Positions 1 through 7,530 of a DNA stretch of 29,657 bases are shown piece after piece. Numbering within the stretch: the first letter of the stretch is position 1; each line of letters begins with the position of its first letter. The notes under the pieces were generated by a model. The model did not search any database. It was not told the origin of the DNA and saw nothing but the letters and a program-made list of their open reading frames with translations. The translations under genes and the position numbers were made by a program. Source of the DNA: a virus; IMG/VR virus record IMGVR_UViG_3300032116_000978, positions 1-29,657 of that record, one strand, 5' to 3'.

Positions 1-1752
1 AAAGGTAACATTTCCGCCCATCATGTTTTGCAATTTGCTTAAAGGTGCAATAACTTCAGGATTTGTGCGCGCTCCTGTATATTCACCAACTAGCGCGGAG
101 GTTGGACCGCTTACAATACCACCAGCCGCAAAGGGCGTAAGGCCGCCAATTCCCATCGATTTACCACCTTTTAACAAAGCACCAAAACCGCTTTTGGCTC
201 CAGCCGCTTTACCAGCTGACATGACCGCACCGCCTGTTAAAATGTTTAATGTTATGGCCGCAGCAATTGCCGCCGCAAATCTTATAACCATTTGTTTTAA
301 CGCATCGAAAATGCCTTGAAAAGATATTTTACCAGTCTCGGCAAGTTGTCCAAGCGCTTGGCCAAACAAATCCCCAACCATTAAAGCTGCGTTCATGTTT
401 TGAGCAACTAAACCAGTTTCGTAAGCCAATTGCGATTGTGCCGTATTGTAAGCCTGTAACCTTGCAACCGCGTCCTCAGGAATCGTTATGCCTGGCATTG
501 TTAAAGCAATTTGTTTATTCATTGCCAAAATGCTTGCCGATGCGTTTTGGATCATGTTTAAACGCTCGGGAGTCATTTGTTGCGTTTGGTCGGTTGGTTG
601 TCCGCCAAATGCATCCCTTGTGCCAACTTTTCCAAGTGTTGCGTTTTGAGTTTTAATAAACTCCTCGGACTCTTTTCTAAGTTGCTTTATTTTTTGGTCG
701 TGGTCCTTTTTTAGTTGCTTAGCTAGTTGATCGCTGACTTGTTTAGAGGCTTCTTTTGTCTCATTTTCCTTTTTTAGCGCTTGCTCTGCCTCAACCGCTG
801 CCTTTTTAGTTGCGTTAATTCCAATTGCAACGCCTTCCATTGTTGCCGCGTAAGCTGGATCAATGAAAGAAAGTAATTGGCGGCCAAAAGCTTGCAAACC
901 ACTATCGCCAGCCTCTTGCGCAACTGTATTAACAGAATTTAAAGAGGTTACTAAATCGCCAAGTATTGTGTTGGATAATTGTAAAACGCTAGATATTAAA
1001 CCGCTAGAGGACGATCCAATTGCCAATTGTAATTGAGAAAAATTGTCTTGCAAGTTGGAAATTTGACCGCCAACAGTTTCCGAAATTGCAGCCATTGAGC
1101 CGCTGACACCTTCAGCATTTCCAAGGCTAATTAAATAATCCTTAATCGCTTCGTCTGTCTTTTCTACCTCCGTTGTTACGCCTTTAAAAGTAAACGCAAC
1201 CTTATCGCCCTCAGCTTTTGCACGAATACCAAATTCTTTTAAACGCTCAAATTCGCCAGTCATTGCGTCCAATGCCGCCTCTGTTAATTGGTCAAAAGAT
1301 TTACCAGTTGAGGAGGCAAGGTCACCCAACGCAGTCATTTGATCTAAAGTAGGTCTAAAACCTCTATTAGCTAATTTTACAAATGAGTCTGTTAATTCGT
1401 TTACTTGAAAAGGTGTTTTTGATGCAAACTCAACAATTTGAGTCATCGCAACCTGAGCCGCTGATTTACTGCCAAGCGTTGTTGTTAAAACGGCTTCCAT
1501 TTTTTGGAACTCGGCAGTTGTTGAAACAACCGCTTTGCCAAAACTCAAAAGCATATCGGCGGCAAATAGACCGCCCATAGTTTTACCTAAATTTCCAAAG
1601 GCGCTGGATAATGCATTTGTTGATTTTGTGCTTTCGCTATTTCCTTTCCCAACCTTTTGGTTTAAATCGTCAACCTCCGATTTTATGTCGGCCATTGCTT
1701 TGTTAAACTCTTTTAGTTGGGCGACAATGTCAACGTTTAATTTTGCGCTCAT
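1..1752 (-). CDS. Tape measure protein (C-terminus cut by window edge)
   Basis: This long frame runs from ATG at 1752 to the window edge without a stop, giving 584 codons. Tape measure proteins set tail length and later help DNA enter the cell. The N-terminus (about 1-30) is a helical start typical of the family. A charged coiled-coil stretch rich in K, E and Q lies at about residues 314-365. A hydrophobic Ala/Ile-rich segment lies at about 486-505, followed by Gly/Ala-rich sequence, the usual membrane-interacting part. Its start overlaps the stop of the tail chaperone frame as ATGA (1749-1752), so translation is probably coupled. The position straight after the frameshifted chaperones is the classic siphovirus order. 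The length beyond position 1 is unknown. Confidence 0.9.
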   Translation of the reverse strand, partial: MSAKLNVDIVAQLKEFNKAMADIKSEVDDLNQKVGKGNSESTKSTNALSSAFGNLGKTMGGLFAADMLLSFGKAVVSTTAEFQKMEAVLTTTLGSKSAAQVAMTQIVEFASKTPFQVNELTDSFVKLANRGFRPTLDQMTALGDLASSTGKSFDQLTEAALDAMTGEFERLKEFGIRAKAEGDKVAFTFKGVTTEVEKTDEAIKDYLISLGNAEGVSGSMAAISETVGGQISNLQDNFSQLQLAIGSSSSGLISSVLQLSNTILGDLVTSLNSVNTVAQEAGDSGLQAFGRQLLSFIDPAYAATMEGVAIGINATKKAAVEAEQALKKENETKEASKQVSDQLAKQLKKDHDQKIKQLRKESEEFIKTQNATLGKVGTRDAFGGQPTDQTQQMTPERLNMIQNASASILAMNKQIALTMPGITIPEDAVARLQAYNTAQSQLAYETGLVAQNMNAALMVGDLFGQALGQLAETGKISFQGIFDALKQMVIRFAAAIAAAITLNILTGGAVMSAGKAAGAKSGFGALLKGGKSMGIGGLTPFAAGGIVSGPTSALVGEYTGARTNPEVIAPLSKLQNMMGGNVTF

Positions 1753-2111
1753 TGTATTTTATTTGTTATCGTGTCGAAACTGGCTTGTTCTTCAAATTTA
1801 AGGTTTTGCCAAGTAAGTCCAATTTCATAGGCTTTAGCCTTTTCTTCAGCGGTTGGAATTACAATTGGTTTAGCGTCTAGTAAAGGAATGCGCCAATACT
1901 TATCAGGCTTTCTAATTAAATCCCCTTTTTTAGTAACATTAACGTTGTTTAACTGCACCCAAATAGTCCTAAATAAATTCTCTTCTTTGCTTTGCCTAAT
2001 TTGGTAACCGTATGCAATGGATTGATACTCGGCAAAAGACATAAAATAAAAGGAGTTAGGTGCAATACCTAACTCCCCAATGGCGTAATGGCAAACGTCT
2101 TTAAATGTTAT
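1749..2111 (-). CDS. Tail assembly chaperone, -1 frameshift extension (T-like part)
   Basis: The frame has an ATG at 2042 (97 codons), but it is open without a stop back through 2111, where it meets the A10 run at the end of the upstream chaperone gene. Reading from 2111, the extra 23 residues contain HYAIGELGIAPNSFYFMSF, which resembles the conserved core of phage tail assembly chaperones (a small residue, L-G, aromatic, then a 'TPAE'-like turn). The natural product is therefore probably the C-terminal part of a fusion of about 242 residues, made by a -1 slip, as with lambda G-GT. Independent initiation at 2042 is possible but would omit the conserved core. The stop overlaps the tape measure ATG. 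The fusion would hold the tape measure during tail tube assembly. Confidence 0.8.
   Translation of the reverse strand: MTFKDVCHYAIGELGIAPNSFYFMSFAEYQSIAYGYQIRQSKEENLFRTIWVQLNNVNVTKKGDLIRKPDKYWRIPLLDAKPIVIPTAEEKAKAYEIGLTWQNLKFEEQASFDTITNKIQ
2052..2076 (-). terminator. Perfect 10-bp hairpin with U-rich tail inside the chaperone fusion
   Basis: On the minus strand GGAGTTAGGT (2076-2067) pairs perfectly with ACCTAACTCC (2061-2052) around a 5-base loop. It is followed at once by TTTTATTTTAT, which looks like an intrinsic terminator. It lies 34 bases downstream of the A10 slip site and inside the frame read only by frameshifted ribosomes. It may act as a polar attenuator before the tape measure gene, or be a side effect of coding sequence. 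Confidence 0.5.
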
Positions 2112-2476
2112 TTTTTTTTTGACTCGCCAGCTTCAGCGCTTGGGTAATCAATTTTGGTGATTGAGCTTATGCCTTGCATAATTACTTGGATAACTTTGCC
2201 AACCTCGTCCGCTGGATTAGAATCCACCCAGTCAATAATATCTATTTGATCTAAGGTAAATTCTTTGTCGTTGTAAAGCGCATCGACATAAAGAGCCGCG
2301 TAAATAAACTTTGCGATTGATTTAATTTGACCAACACCTGGCTTGGTTAAAGCCTCGATTGTTTCTTGGACGTCGTAGCCAAGGCCTTCGCTAAAATGCA
2401 ACAAGGCACCCATCCCAAATTTAACAGGATAGGTGCCGCCATTAATTGTGATTATTGTTCTGCCTGAATGATTCAT
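2108..2476 (-). CDS. Tail assembly chaperone (G-like, pre-frameshift)
   Basis: The protein has 122 residues and ends in ESKKK, encoded by TCA followed by ten A and the stop TAA. It contains a short beta start (TIITINGGTYPVKFGMGAL) and helices typical of small tail chaperones encoded between tail tube and tape measure. In siphoviruses this protein coats the tape measure before tail polymerisation, and a minority of ribosomes slip to make a longer form. Here the slip site is A-AAA-AAA within A10 (2111-2120), and the -1 frame is open into the downstream gene. Function is assigned mainly by gene position, length and slip site; the sequence itself is weakly conserved in this family. Confidence 0.78.
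   Translation of the reverse strand: MNHSGRTIITINGGTYPVKFGMGALLHFSEGLGYDVQETIEALTKPGVGQIKSIAKFIYAALYVDALYNDKEFTLDQIDIIDWVDSNPADEVGKVIQVIMQGISSITKIDYPSAEAGESKKK
2111..2120 (-). promoter_or_regulatory. A10 slippery site for -1 frameshift
   Basis: Ten consecutive A on the minus strand directly before the TAA stop of the upstream chaperone. Codon starts upstream are 1 mod 3 and downstream 2 mod 3 (minus-strand coordinates), so a one-base backward slip joins the two frames exactly. Transcriptional slippage on the same run could give the same product. Confidence 0.75.
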
Positions 2477-2495
2477 AGGCGAAAGATAATACTAA

Positions 2496-2918
2496 TTAAG
2501 TAGATGCTGGTACTACGGTTGCCTTAAGTAATGGACCTTTTCCTGTAAATTCTACGGAATAGGTAACCGCGGCCTCCATTTCAGCTGATACGCTGATTGA
2601 TGCAACGCTAGCGTTTCCGTAAAATACAAGGTCTCCAGTTACGTTGGTGGTAAACTTCAACGCCACAACAGTACGACCGCTCAAAAGCGTGTAAATGTCG
2701 CCAACGTTGTTTGTGTCGTCAAATGCAACCAATCCGTCAGTAGAAACTGACCAATCACGCAATCCAGCGATATGGTCGGCCCATCCGCCATCGTCTTTGC
2801 AAGTTGCATCCGCAAGGTCAACGTTTACGGATAATTCTGAAGAGGTTGCGCATCCAATCATTACGTTGTTAAGGTAAACGTTTAAAAGGGTGCCGTTAAA
2901 TTTGCCAGCAGTTGCCAT
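2496..2918 (-). CDS. Major tail tube protein (TP901-1-like), copy 1
   Basis: This 140-residue protein resembles the TP901-1 type major tail protein: N-terminal GTLLNVYLNNVMIGCATSSELS, a central WADHIAGLRDWSVSTDGL segment, and an alternating beta-strand C-terminus. It would polymerise as hexameric rings to form the tail tube. It is paralogous to the gene directly upstream (2990-3454): both share ELS near residue 27 and [F/W]ADHI..L..WS[VL]S.[DE][GS]L. Its start is preceded by TTTAACCTAACACAAATATG, an A/C-rich leader that recurs before other genes in this genome. An intergenic gap of about 70 bases separates it from its paralogue, the longest gap in the tail module. Confidence 0.85.
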   Translation of the reverse strand: MATAGKFNGTLLNVYLNNVMIGCATSSELSVNVDLADATCKDDGGWADHIAGLRDWSVSTDGLVAFDDTNNVGDIYTLLSGRTVVALKFTTNVTGDLVFYGNASVASISVSAEMEAAVTYSVEFTGKGPLLKATVVPAST

Positions 2919-2989
2919 ATTTGTGTTAGGTTAAATTCTAATTTTTTTTAAAAATAAAAGGACTTTGAATAATTGCAAAACAATAAATT

Positions 2990-3454
2990 TTAAGTGTAGA
3001 CCAAAAAGTTACCGTCTTGATCTATAATTATTTCGAATAATTCGTCAATAATAAAGCGTTCCGCTGGTAAAATTGTTGGATAAAGTCCGCCAACACCTTT
3101 AAAGGTTGCCGAAATAGTTGCAACATTTTCCATAGGCGCCGACTGGCTCAACGATTCAATCATAGCCAAGCCAATAAACGTTAAATTGTCTTCTTGCCCA
3201 GCTGACAAATAAACGCGCTCACGATTAACGTAAGCGTTGAATAAATCGCCAAAGGAAAAGCCGTCTTGAATGTATAAGGACTCGCTAGATAGGGACCAGG
3301 AGGCAAGCTTGGAAATATGGTCAGCAAAAAAGCCCGATTCGTTGCTTGTTCTATCAAGTTGTCCCATTTCAGCGGACAACTCGTAAGCGGTTGATTTGGC
3401 AACTTGATTAAGTCCAACCGTTACAAATAAAGCGGAGCCGTTAACTTTAGCCAT
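2990..3454 (-). CDS. Tail tube paralogue (TP901-1-like), copy 2
   Basis: This 154-residue protein has the same fold signature as the neighbouring tail tube protein: ELSAEMGQLD..., FFADHISKLASWSLSSESL, then beta-rich sequence with ISATFKGVG. It is about 14 residues longer, with an acidic C-terminal extension (FIIDELFEIIIDQDGNFLVYT region). Two adjacent tube-like genes suggest one main tube subunit and one minor subunit, for example at the tail tip or the head-proximal end, or a decorated variant. It is not clear which of the two is the abundant one. Its start overlaps the stop of the tail terminator gene by 8 bases. Confidence 0.78.
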   Translation of the reverse strand: MAKVNGSALFVTVGLNQVAKSTAYELSAEMGQLDRTSNESGFFADHISKLASWSLSSESLYIQDGFSFGDLFNAYVNRERVYLSAGQEDNLTFIGLAMIESLSQSAPMENVATISATFKGVGGLYPTILPAERFIIDELFEIIIDQDGNFLVYT

Positions 3455-3872
3455 TTATCCAGTTCTCAATTGTCATTATTTCACGATGCACAATGTTTGT
3501 GTCGGTAATACTTGAAAGGCTAGTTTGTTGAACAAGCTTTGCCGTAACAATTTTGCCAACCTGGAGCGCCAAATAATTTTCGGGATAAAGGCAAACGATT
3601 TGCAAAATAGAGTCGGCGATTAGATCAGCGTCAATGCGTCCGTATGGCGCAATACCAGCCGTTACAACGTCCAAAGTAATTGTGGTAATGTAATTATATT
3701 CCTGGTTGTCTTTGTCGTCTTCTTGCGTTTGGTTTCCGATTAAAATGTAAGGAAAAACCGCCGTGTCAGGCGCAAAAGTATCGTAACAAGGTACAGGCGC
3801 ACCTTTGTAAGTAATTGTATTATTTAAAGCCGTCCAATAAGCCTTTCGAATAAATGGTTTTATATTTCTCAT
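3447..3872 (-). CDS. Tail terminator / tail completion protein
   Basis: The protein has 141 residues. By position, between the gp10-like protein and the tail tube, and by pattern (N-terminal helix, AVFPYILIGNQTQEDD, beta strand, then a helix-strand C-terminus with alternating hydrophobics), it matches the DUF3168 / gpU-like tail terminator group, which caps the finished tail tube and joins it to the neck. The segment Y-x-Y-I-T-T-I-T-L-D-V-V fits the central beta strand of this fold. Start and stop overlap both neighbours by 4 to 8 bases, consistent with one co-translated neck-tail operon. Confidence 0.7.
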   Translation of the reverse strand: MRNIKPFIRKAYWTALNNTITYKGAPVPCYDTFAPDTAVFPYILIGNQTQEDDKDNQEYNYITTITLDVVTAGIAPYGRIDADLIADSILQIVCLYPENYLALQVGKIVTAKLVQQTSLSSITDTNIVHREIMTIENWING

Positions 3873-4312
3873 TTAGCAAGTAATTTTTTTAAGGTGCGCT
3901 CAATATTTTTTGGCAATTCCGTACGTTGTTTAAAAACTTCAGGATAAAAAAACGGCCTTGCTGGTAAGTTTACTTCTTTTATTCCGTCGCCTTTAAATTG
4001 GGCCGCGAAATCGCTTAACTCGCTTGGGACCTTTACCCTGGTACCAGTTCCAAACTCGACATAAGCCGCGTAATTAGCGCCAACCTCCACGCCTCCAGTA
4101 ATTTCGTTTTTACTTACTTTAATTGGCGTTGATTGAATACTATTTTTTAACGCGCCCGTATCAACGGCCACATTGCTTGCAGCCTCGCTTTCAATTGCCA
4201 GTATTGAATCCTCAACCTCTGCCCGTACATAGTCGGCAACGTCGTCCTCTAAGTTTTTTAAATACTTATAAAACGTGTTAAGGCTTTGCTTGTTAAATTC
4301 AATGCTTAGCAT
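3869..4312 (-). CDS. HK97 gp10-like neck protein
   Basis: I choose ATG at 4312 (147 residues, MLSIEFNKQSL), because it follows the upstream stop TAA by one base. A longer in-frame reading from 4369 would overlap the upstream adaptor gene by 56 bases. The sequence has the hallmarks of the HK97 gp10 family: helical N-terminus, DTGALKNSI, then GANYAAYVEFGTGTR and a C-terminal ARPFFYP motif. These proteins act in head-tail joining. It sits in canonical order between the head-tail adaptor and the tail terminator. Its stop overlaps the next ATG by 4 bases. Confidence 0.88.
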   Translation of the reverse strand: MLSIEFNKQSLNTFYKYLKNLEDDVADYVRAEVEDSILAIESEAASNVAVDTGALKNSIQSTPIKVSKNEITGGVEVGANYAAYVEFGTGTRVKVPSELSDFAAQFKGDGIKEVNLPARPFFYPEVFKQRTELPKNIERTLKKLLAK

Positions 4313-4313
4313 T

Positions 4314-4655
4314 TTAGTCTCGTTGGATTGCAATAAATTTAAGCATTCGGTCGTATTCGTTAACGTCAATTATTTCGCTAATTACCAGGACTCGACCGCC
4401 GTAATTAATATGCATTGACTTGGTAATTGTAACCAAAGGATTGTCGCGAATAATTACCTCCCATTGGTTTTTAATAACCATTTGGTCCTCGCTATTTTGA
4501 CGCGCACCGCTAAGATTTGTAACCTTTGCCCAGCAAATGTAGGTTACGCTCATCTGCGAATAAAAACCGCCATATCCGTCCCCAAATAAATTTGGATTTA
4601 AGAATTGGATTCGCTCGCGTAAATCGCCAGCCTTAATTTGTTTATTAGTCCTCAC
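4314..4655 (-). CDS. Head-tail adaptor (SPP1 gp16-like stopper)
   Basis: The protein has 113 residues with the typical features of the phage head-tail joining family: GDLRERIQF near the N-terminus, then a Y-GGF-S segment, CWAKVTNLSGAR (the usual 'WA.v..lsG.e' strand), and a C-terminal RMLKFIAIQRD. It would close the portal channel after packaging and bind the tail. Start overlaps the connector gene stop by 4 bases. Confidence 0.88.
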   Translation of the reverse strand: MRTNKQIKAGDLRERIQFLNPNLFGDGYGGFYSQMSVTYICWAKVTNLSGARQNSEDQMVIKNQWEVIIRDNPLVTITKSMHINYGGRVLVISEIIDVNEYDRMLKFIAIQRD

Positions 4656-5242
4656 GCGCCAAACCAGTTATAAGTCTTATAAGGCATTAAGATTGCCTTT
4701 ACTCCCAAAGGCGATGGAATAGCCTGTAAGTCGCTAAAATCTTCTCGTCTTTCATACAAGGTATTAACCATCATTTTAACTGCAAGCTTTATGTCCTCGG
4801 GAACCGTTGTAAATCCAGCCGTATAAACCATTTTAAACTTATAAGATTGTGCGCCTCCTATAATGTTAATCTTTGGAAATAATCCAACGTTTAGCTGGTA
4901 ATTTAAAGCCGTCTCAGCATTGTTTTGATCTAGCGTTACAACCTTAGTAACATCCCCAGCAGCAAGCAAAGGACCGTAAGGAATTTGCCATTGGTAAGGA
5001 AATCCAAACGATTCAATCGTAACTGTCTTGCGAATAATTGCCTTACCCATGTACGACTCACAATGTAAGCGCGCGACTTTTATAAGGCTAGTAATTAGGG
5101 TGTCCTCGGCAGCTCCGTCGATTCTAGCGTATTCTTTTGCCTCTGCCAATGTAATTGGCTCGGTAACTGGCGCTACGTCGGCAAACTGGATTGAATAACC
5201 AGTAAAACTGCCATTGCTTGGACTATATAATAAATCACTCAT
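4652..5242 (-). CDS. Head-tail connector (HK97 gp6-like)
   Basis: I choose ATG at 5242 (MSDLLYSP, 196 residues), since the upstream glycosyltransferase stop overlaps it by 8 bases (ATGAGTGA). The ATG at 5266 adds only a lysine/asparagine-rich lead inside the neighbour. The core PITLAEAKEYARIDGAAEDTL, the helix with HCESYMGKAI and a late helical VKMMVNTLYERRE are typical of gp6-like connectors that form a ring under the portal. It is followed immediately by the adaptor gene, as expected. Confidence 0.87.
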   Translation of the reverse strand: MSDLLYSPSNGSFTGYSIQFADVAPVTEPITLAEAKEYARIDGAAEDTLITSLIKVARLHCESYMGKAIIRKTVTIESFGFPYQWQIPYGPLLAAGDVTKVVTLDQNNAETALNYQLNVGLFPKINIIGGAQSYKFKMVYTAGFTTVPEDIKLAVKMMVNTLYERREDFSDLQAIPSPLGVKAILMPYKTYNWFGA

Positions 5243-6221
5243 TGTATTGTTTTTTTGCTTTGTCAACGATAAAATTAAAGAATCTTTCTAGTTCTTGGTC
5301 TTGGTATTTTAGGCGTTCCTCTGCAAGGTTGCGCATAATGTTTTGGTGAAAGTCGTATAAAATTTCGTCGCTCATCAATTCCTCAATCTTTGCAGCCATG
5401 CCTTCTATGTCGTTACGATCAAAGTAAAGGCCAGCGGCTCCAAGACATTCCTTTAAACCATCCGTAGGCGTGCAAATAACTGGCAGCCGATTAATTGCCG
5501 CCTCCAAACCAACGCGCCCGTAGGACTCATAAAATGAGGGCACAAGCACAATGTTTGTTTTGCCATAAATCAAATGGACGTCAGGCGTTTGGGCTACATA
5601 CTTTAAATTTTTTAACGTGTCGTCCATGATTTGCTCGCCGTAGCTTCCAAGTACGCCAAGAAATTTGCGCTTAGGCAATCGTTTTGCCAATTCAATTAAT
5701 ATATGTCCGCCTTTGTTCTCGTTGCAATTAATAAGGGTAATGTATTGCCCATGCTTGCGGTTGTACTTTACATCCTCGGGAAAAATTGGCGGTTTGCAAA
5801 CAATTGACGCATTTGGGTAAGGCCCGTTTTGTACGTTTTTTTCGTTTGCCTTATTGTTGTAAACAACGTGAATATTTTGTTGTTTAAAACGGACGTTTCT
5901 ATAATCGGAATCGTTATGGCTTAAAAAAATCAATTGCTTTTTAAAATGTCTTGCCCAATTAATTGCAACGCCTGTATTATCTAAATGGGTAAATATTACG
6001 CTCGCATTTTGTAAGGCTAGAAAAAAATCGTTTGAATAATAACCAGTAATAAACTTTATAAAAGCAAACTTTTCGCCGTCGGGATAAATTTGGCTTTCAG
6101 GTAAAATGACTTCAACGTTGCATCCTTTTTCGTGAAAATATTTGGCGTAATGTTGAACGGTCCACTCGGCGCCTGAGTTATGCGTTCCCGCCCACGCGTG
6201 TACAAAAAAAACGATATTCAT
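5235..6221 (-). CDS. GT4-type glycosyltransferase
   Basis: This 328-residue protein has a GT-B layout. The N-terminal half starts with a Rossmann strand MNIVFFVHAW followed by a GAEW turn; the C-terminal nucleotide-sugar half has NENKGG (about 167-172) and the E-x7-E motif in SFYESYGRVGLEAA (E232, E240). Family members move a sugar from an activated donor to an acceptor; the acceptor here is unknown. It sits between major capsid and connector, preceded by a strong terminator and overlapping the connector start, so it is an insertion in an otherwise canonical head order. Candidate targets are the virion surface, host glycans or modified DNA. It is unlike typical DNA glucosyltransferases in length and motif, but I cannot exclude that role. 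Confidence 0.82.
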   Translation of the reverse strand: MNIVFFVHAWAGTHNSGAEWTVQHYAKYFHEKGCNVEVILPESQIYPDGEKFAFIKFITGYYSNDFFLALQNASVIFTHLDNTGVAINWARHFKKQLIFLSHNDSDYRNVRFKQQNIHVVYNNKANEKNVQNGPYPNASIVCKPPIFPEDVKYNRKHGQYITLINCNENKGGHILIELAKRLPKRKFLGVLGSYGEQIMDDTLKNLKYVAQTPDVHLIYGKTNIVLVPSFYESYGRVGLEAAINRLPVICTPTDGLKECLGAAGLYFDRNDIEGMAAKIEELMSDEILYDFHQNIMRNLAEERLKYQDQELERFFNFIVDKAKKQYNE

Positions 6222-6267
6222 GTTTTTTATTTTTGATTCTTTGAAAGGTATTGATTTTTAGATAAAT

Positions 6268-6299
6268 AAAAAAAGGCCGCCAATATTTGGCGACCCTTT
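6268..6299 (-). terminator. Intrinsic terminator after the capsid gene
   Basis: On the minus strand GGTCGCCAA (6295-6287) pairs with TTGGCGGCC (6283-6275), one G-U pair, three-base loop, followed by TTTTTTTATTT. It would end most capsid transcripts before the glycosyltransferase gene. Confidence 0.85.
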
Positions 6300-6321
6300 T
6301 ATAAACAAACACCTATTTTAC

Positions 6322-7524
6322 TTATGATGCTGAACCGTTAGCCAAAGCCGCTGCAAATGTTCCGTAAACAATTGATTGAGTTGTGTAAACTGCAAGTGCA
6401 ATTCTTTCCTCAACTCTAACTGTTACAAAGTTCTTAGTTACGTTGTCAGCGTCTTGCTCGAAAAACTCCAAAGTAACTCCCTGACGAACGAACAATTGGG
6501 AACCTAGTGCAAAGTCTCCAACAAAGAAATCGCCAACAACAACGCCGTTAATTGCGTAAACTGGAACGCCCATTATAAACATTTGTCCGCCAGTCATAGT
6601 GACATAAGAAGGCAAAATATAAGCTCCAGCGGTTTCCTTAGTAGATACTAATTTAAGGTAATCCGTTGGGTTAATCATAATTGCGTTTGGTGCGTACTCG
6701 TTCTTAGTAGTTTGAACTACCGCAGCAGCCAAAACGTCAAATCTGTTAACAGATGCTCCAAAAGAAACAGTTGTCCAAGCCGATCCGTCAGTTGCAAAAC
6801 CGTTCAAGTTTTGACCGCTTCCATTTCCGTACAAAAGTTGGGTATCTTCTACGTTCAACAATTTGCTAGGCGCACGGCTAGAAAGGTAAGCAATTAAGCC
6901 AGGGGTGTCGTCCAACATCTCTTTTGTCAATCGCATGAAAGTTGGGATTGTACGGATGCTACGATCTACCGCGGTCAAATCGAAGTCGGATTGCGGTTTT
7001 GCGGAACCTTGCGCGGTTGGAGCCGCTGCGTTGTCGTAAGCTGACTCGCGTACGAAACGGATAAGGTTTGAGCTAGTCTGTCCAACTGGCAACAACTGAC
7101 GAACGTTAACCTTACGGTTAGGAACAAACTTTAAATCAGGAACTCTGTCCGCTGGGATAACTTCGCCAGTATAAGCGTTTCCAACTGTCATGTCAGAGCC
7201 TTTCAATTCAAGGTCCAACTTTACTTTATTAGCGTTCCCGCTTTTGTAGTTTCCGAATGCGTCAGAGTTAAAAGCTTTCTCTAGTTCGCTAGAAAAAGAG
7301 TAACCTTTTGCAGATTTAGAAAAACTAGCCTGGGTGCGTGCATCTACGCCGTCAAGTTGAGCCTGGAGGGCGTCAGCTTTCTCGTTTAACTTAGCGGTTT
7401 CGGCAGAAAGGTTTTTTCTGAATTCTTCGCCAGCTTCTTTCATAGCCTTTACGTCGGAAATCAACGCCTCGTTGCCTTCCAATTTCGCAAGTACTGAATC
7501 TAATTGTGATTTAATTGCTTCCAT
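6322..7524 (-). CDS. Major capsid protein (HK97 fold)
   Basis: The protein has 400 residues. The first 65 or so are a charged helical region (delta-like scaffold domain) with many E, K, A and L, which the neighbouring protease would remove. The remainder is HK97-like: RKVNVRQLLPVG near 138, then SNLIRFVRES, RTIPTFMRLTKEMLDD, a long P-domain helix, INPTDYLKL and a beta-rich C-terminus ending in AVYTTQSIVYGTF. It follows the protease gene by only six bases. The downstream hairpin terminator suits a gene expressed far above its neighbours. Confidence 0.95.
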   Translation of the reverse strand: MEAIKSQLDSVLAKLEGNEALISDVKAMKEAGEEFRKNLSAETAKLNEKADALQAQLDGVDARTQASFSKSAKGYSFSSELEKAFNSDAFGNYKSGNANKVKLDLELKGSDMTVGNAYTGEVIPADRVPDLKFVPNRKVNVRQLLPVGQTSSNLIRFVRESAYDNAAAPTAQGSAKPQSDFDLTAVDRSIRTIPTFMRLTKEMLDDTPGLIAYLSSRAPSKLLNVEDTQLLYGNGSGQNLNGFATDGSAWTTVSFGASVNRFDVLAAAVVQTTKNEYAPNAIMINPTDYLKLVSTKETAGAYILPSYVTMTGGQMFIMGVPVYAINGVVVGDFFVGDFALGSQLFVRQGVTLEFFEQDADNVTKNFVTVRVEERIALAVYTTQSIVYGTFAAALANGSAS

Positions 7525-7530
7525 TTTGTT

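Noticed and set aside
23-1801. Plus-strand frames of 65-98 codons opposite the tape measure gene
   Set aside because: They are shadows of the long minus-strand coding frame, lack start leaders, and have no recognisable protein features.
2052-2120. Hairpin as a classical frameshift stimulator
   Set aside because: It begins 34 bases after the slip site; usual stimulators lie about 5-9 bases away. The terminator-like tail suggests another role.
3181-3417. Minus-strand 78-codon frame within the second tail tube gene
   Set aside because: It is fully inside the tail tube paralogue in another frame; the tube frame is conserved with its neighbour.
6302-6325. Copy of the TAAACAAACACCTA leader on the plus strand
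   Set aside because: No plus-strand gene follows; it lies at the 3' end of the capsid gene, so it is chance or part of the terminator region.
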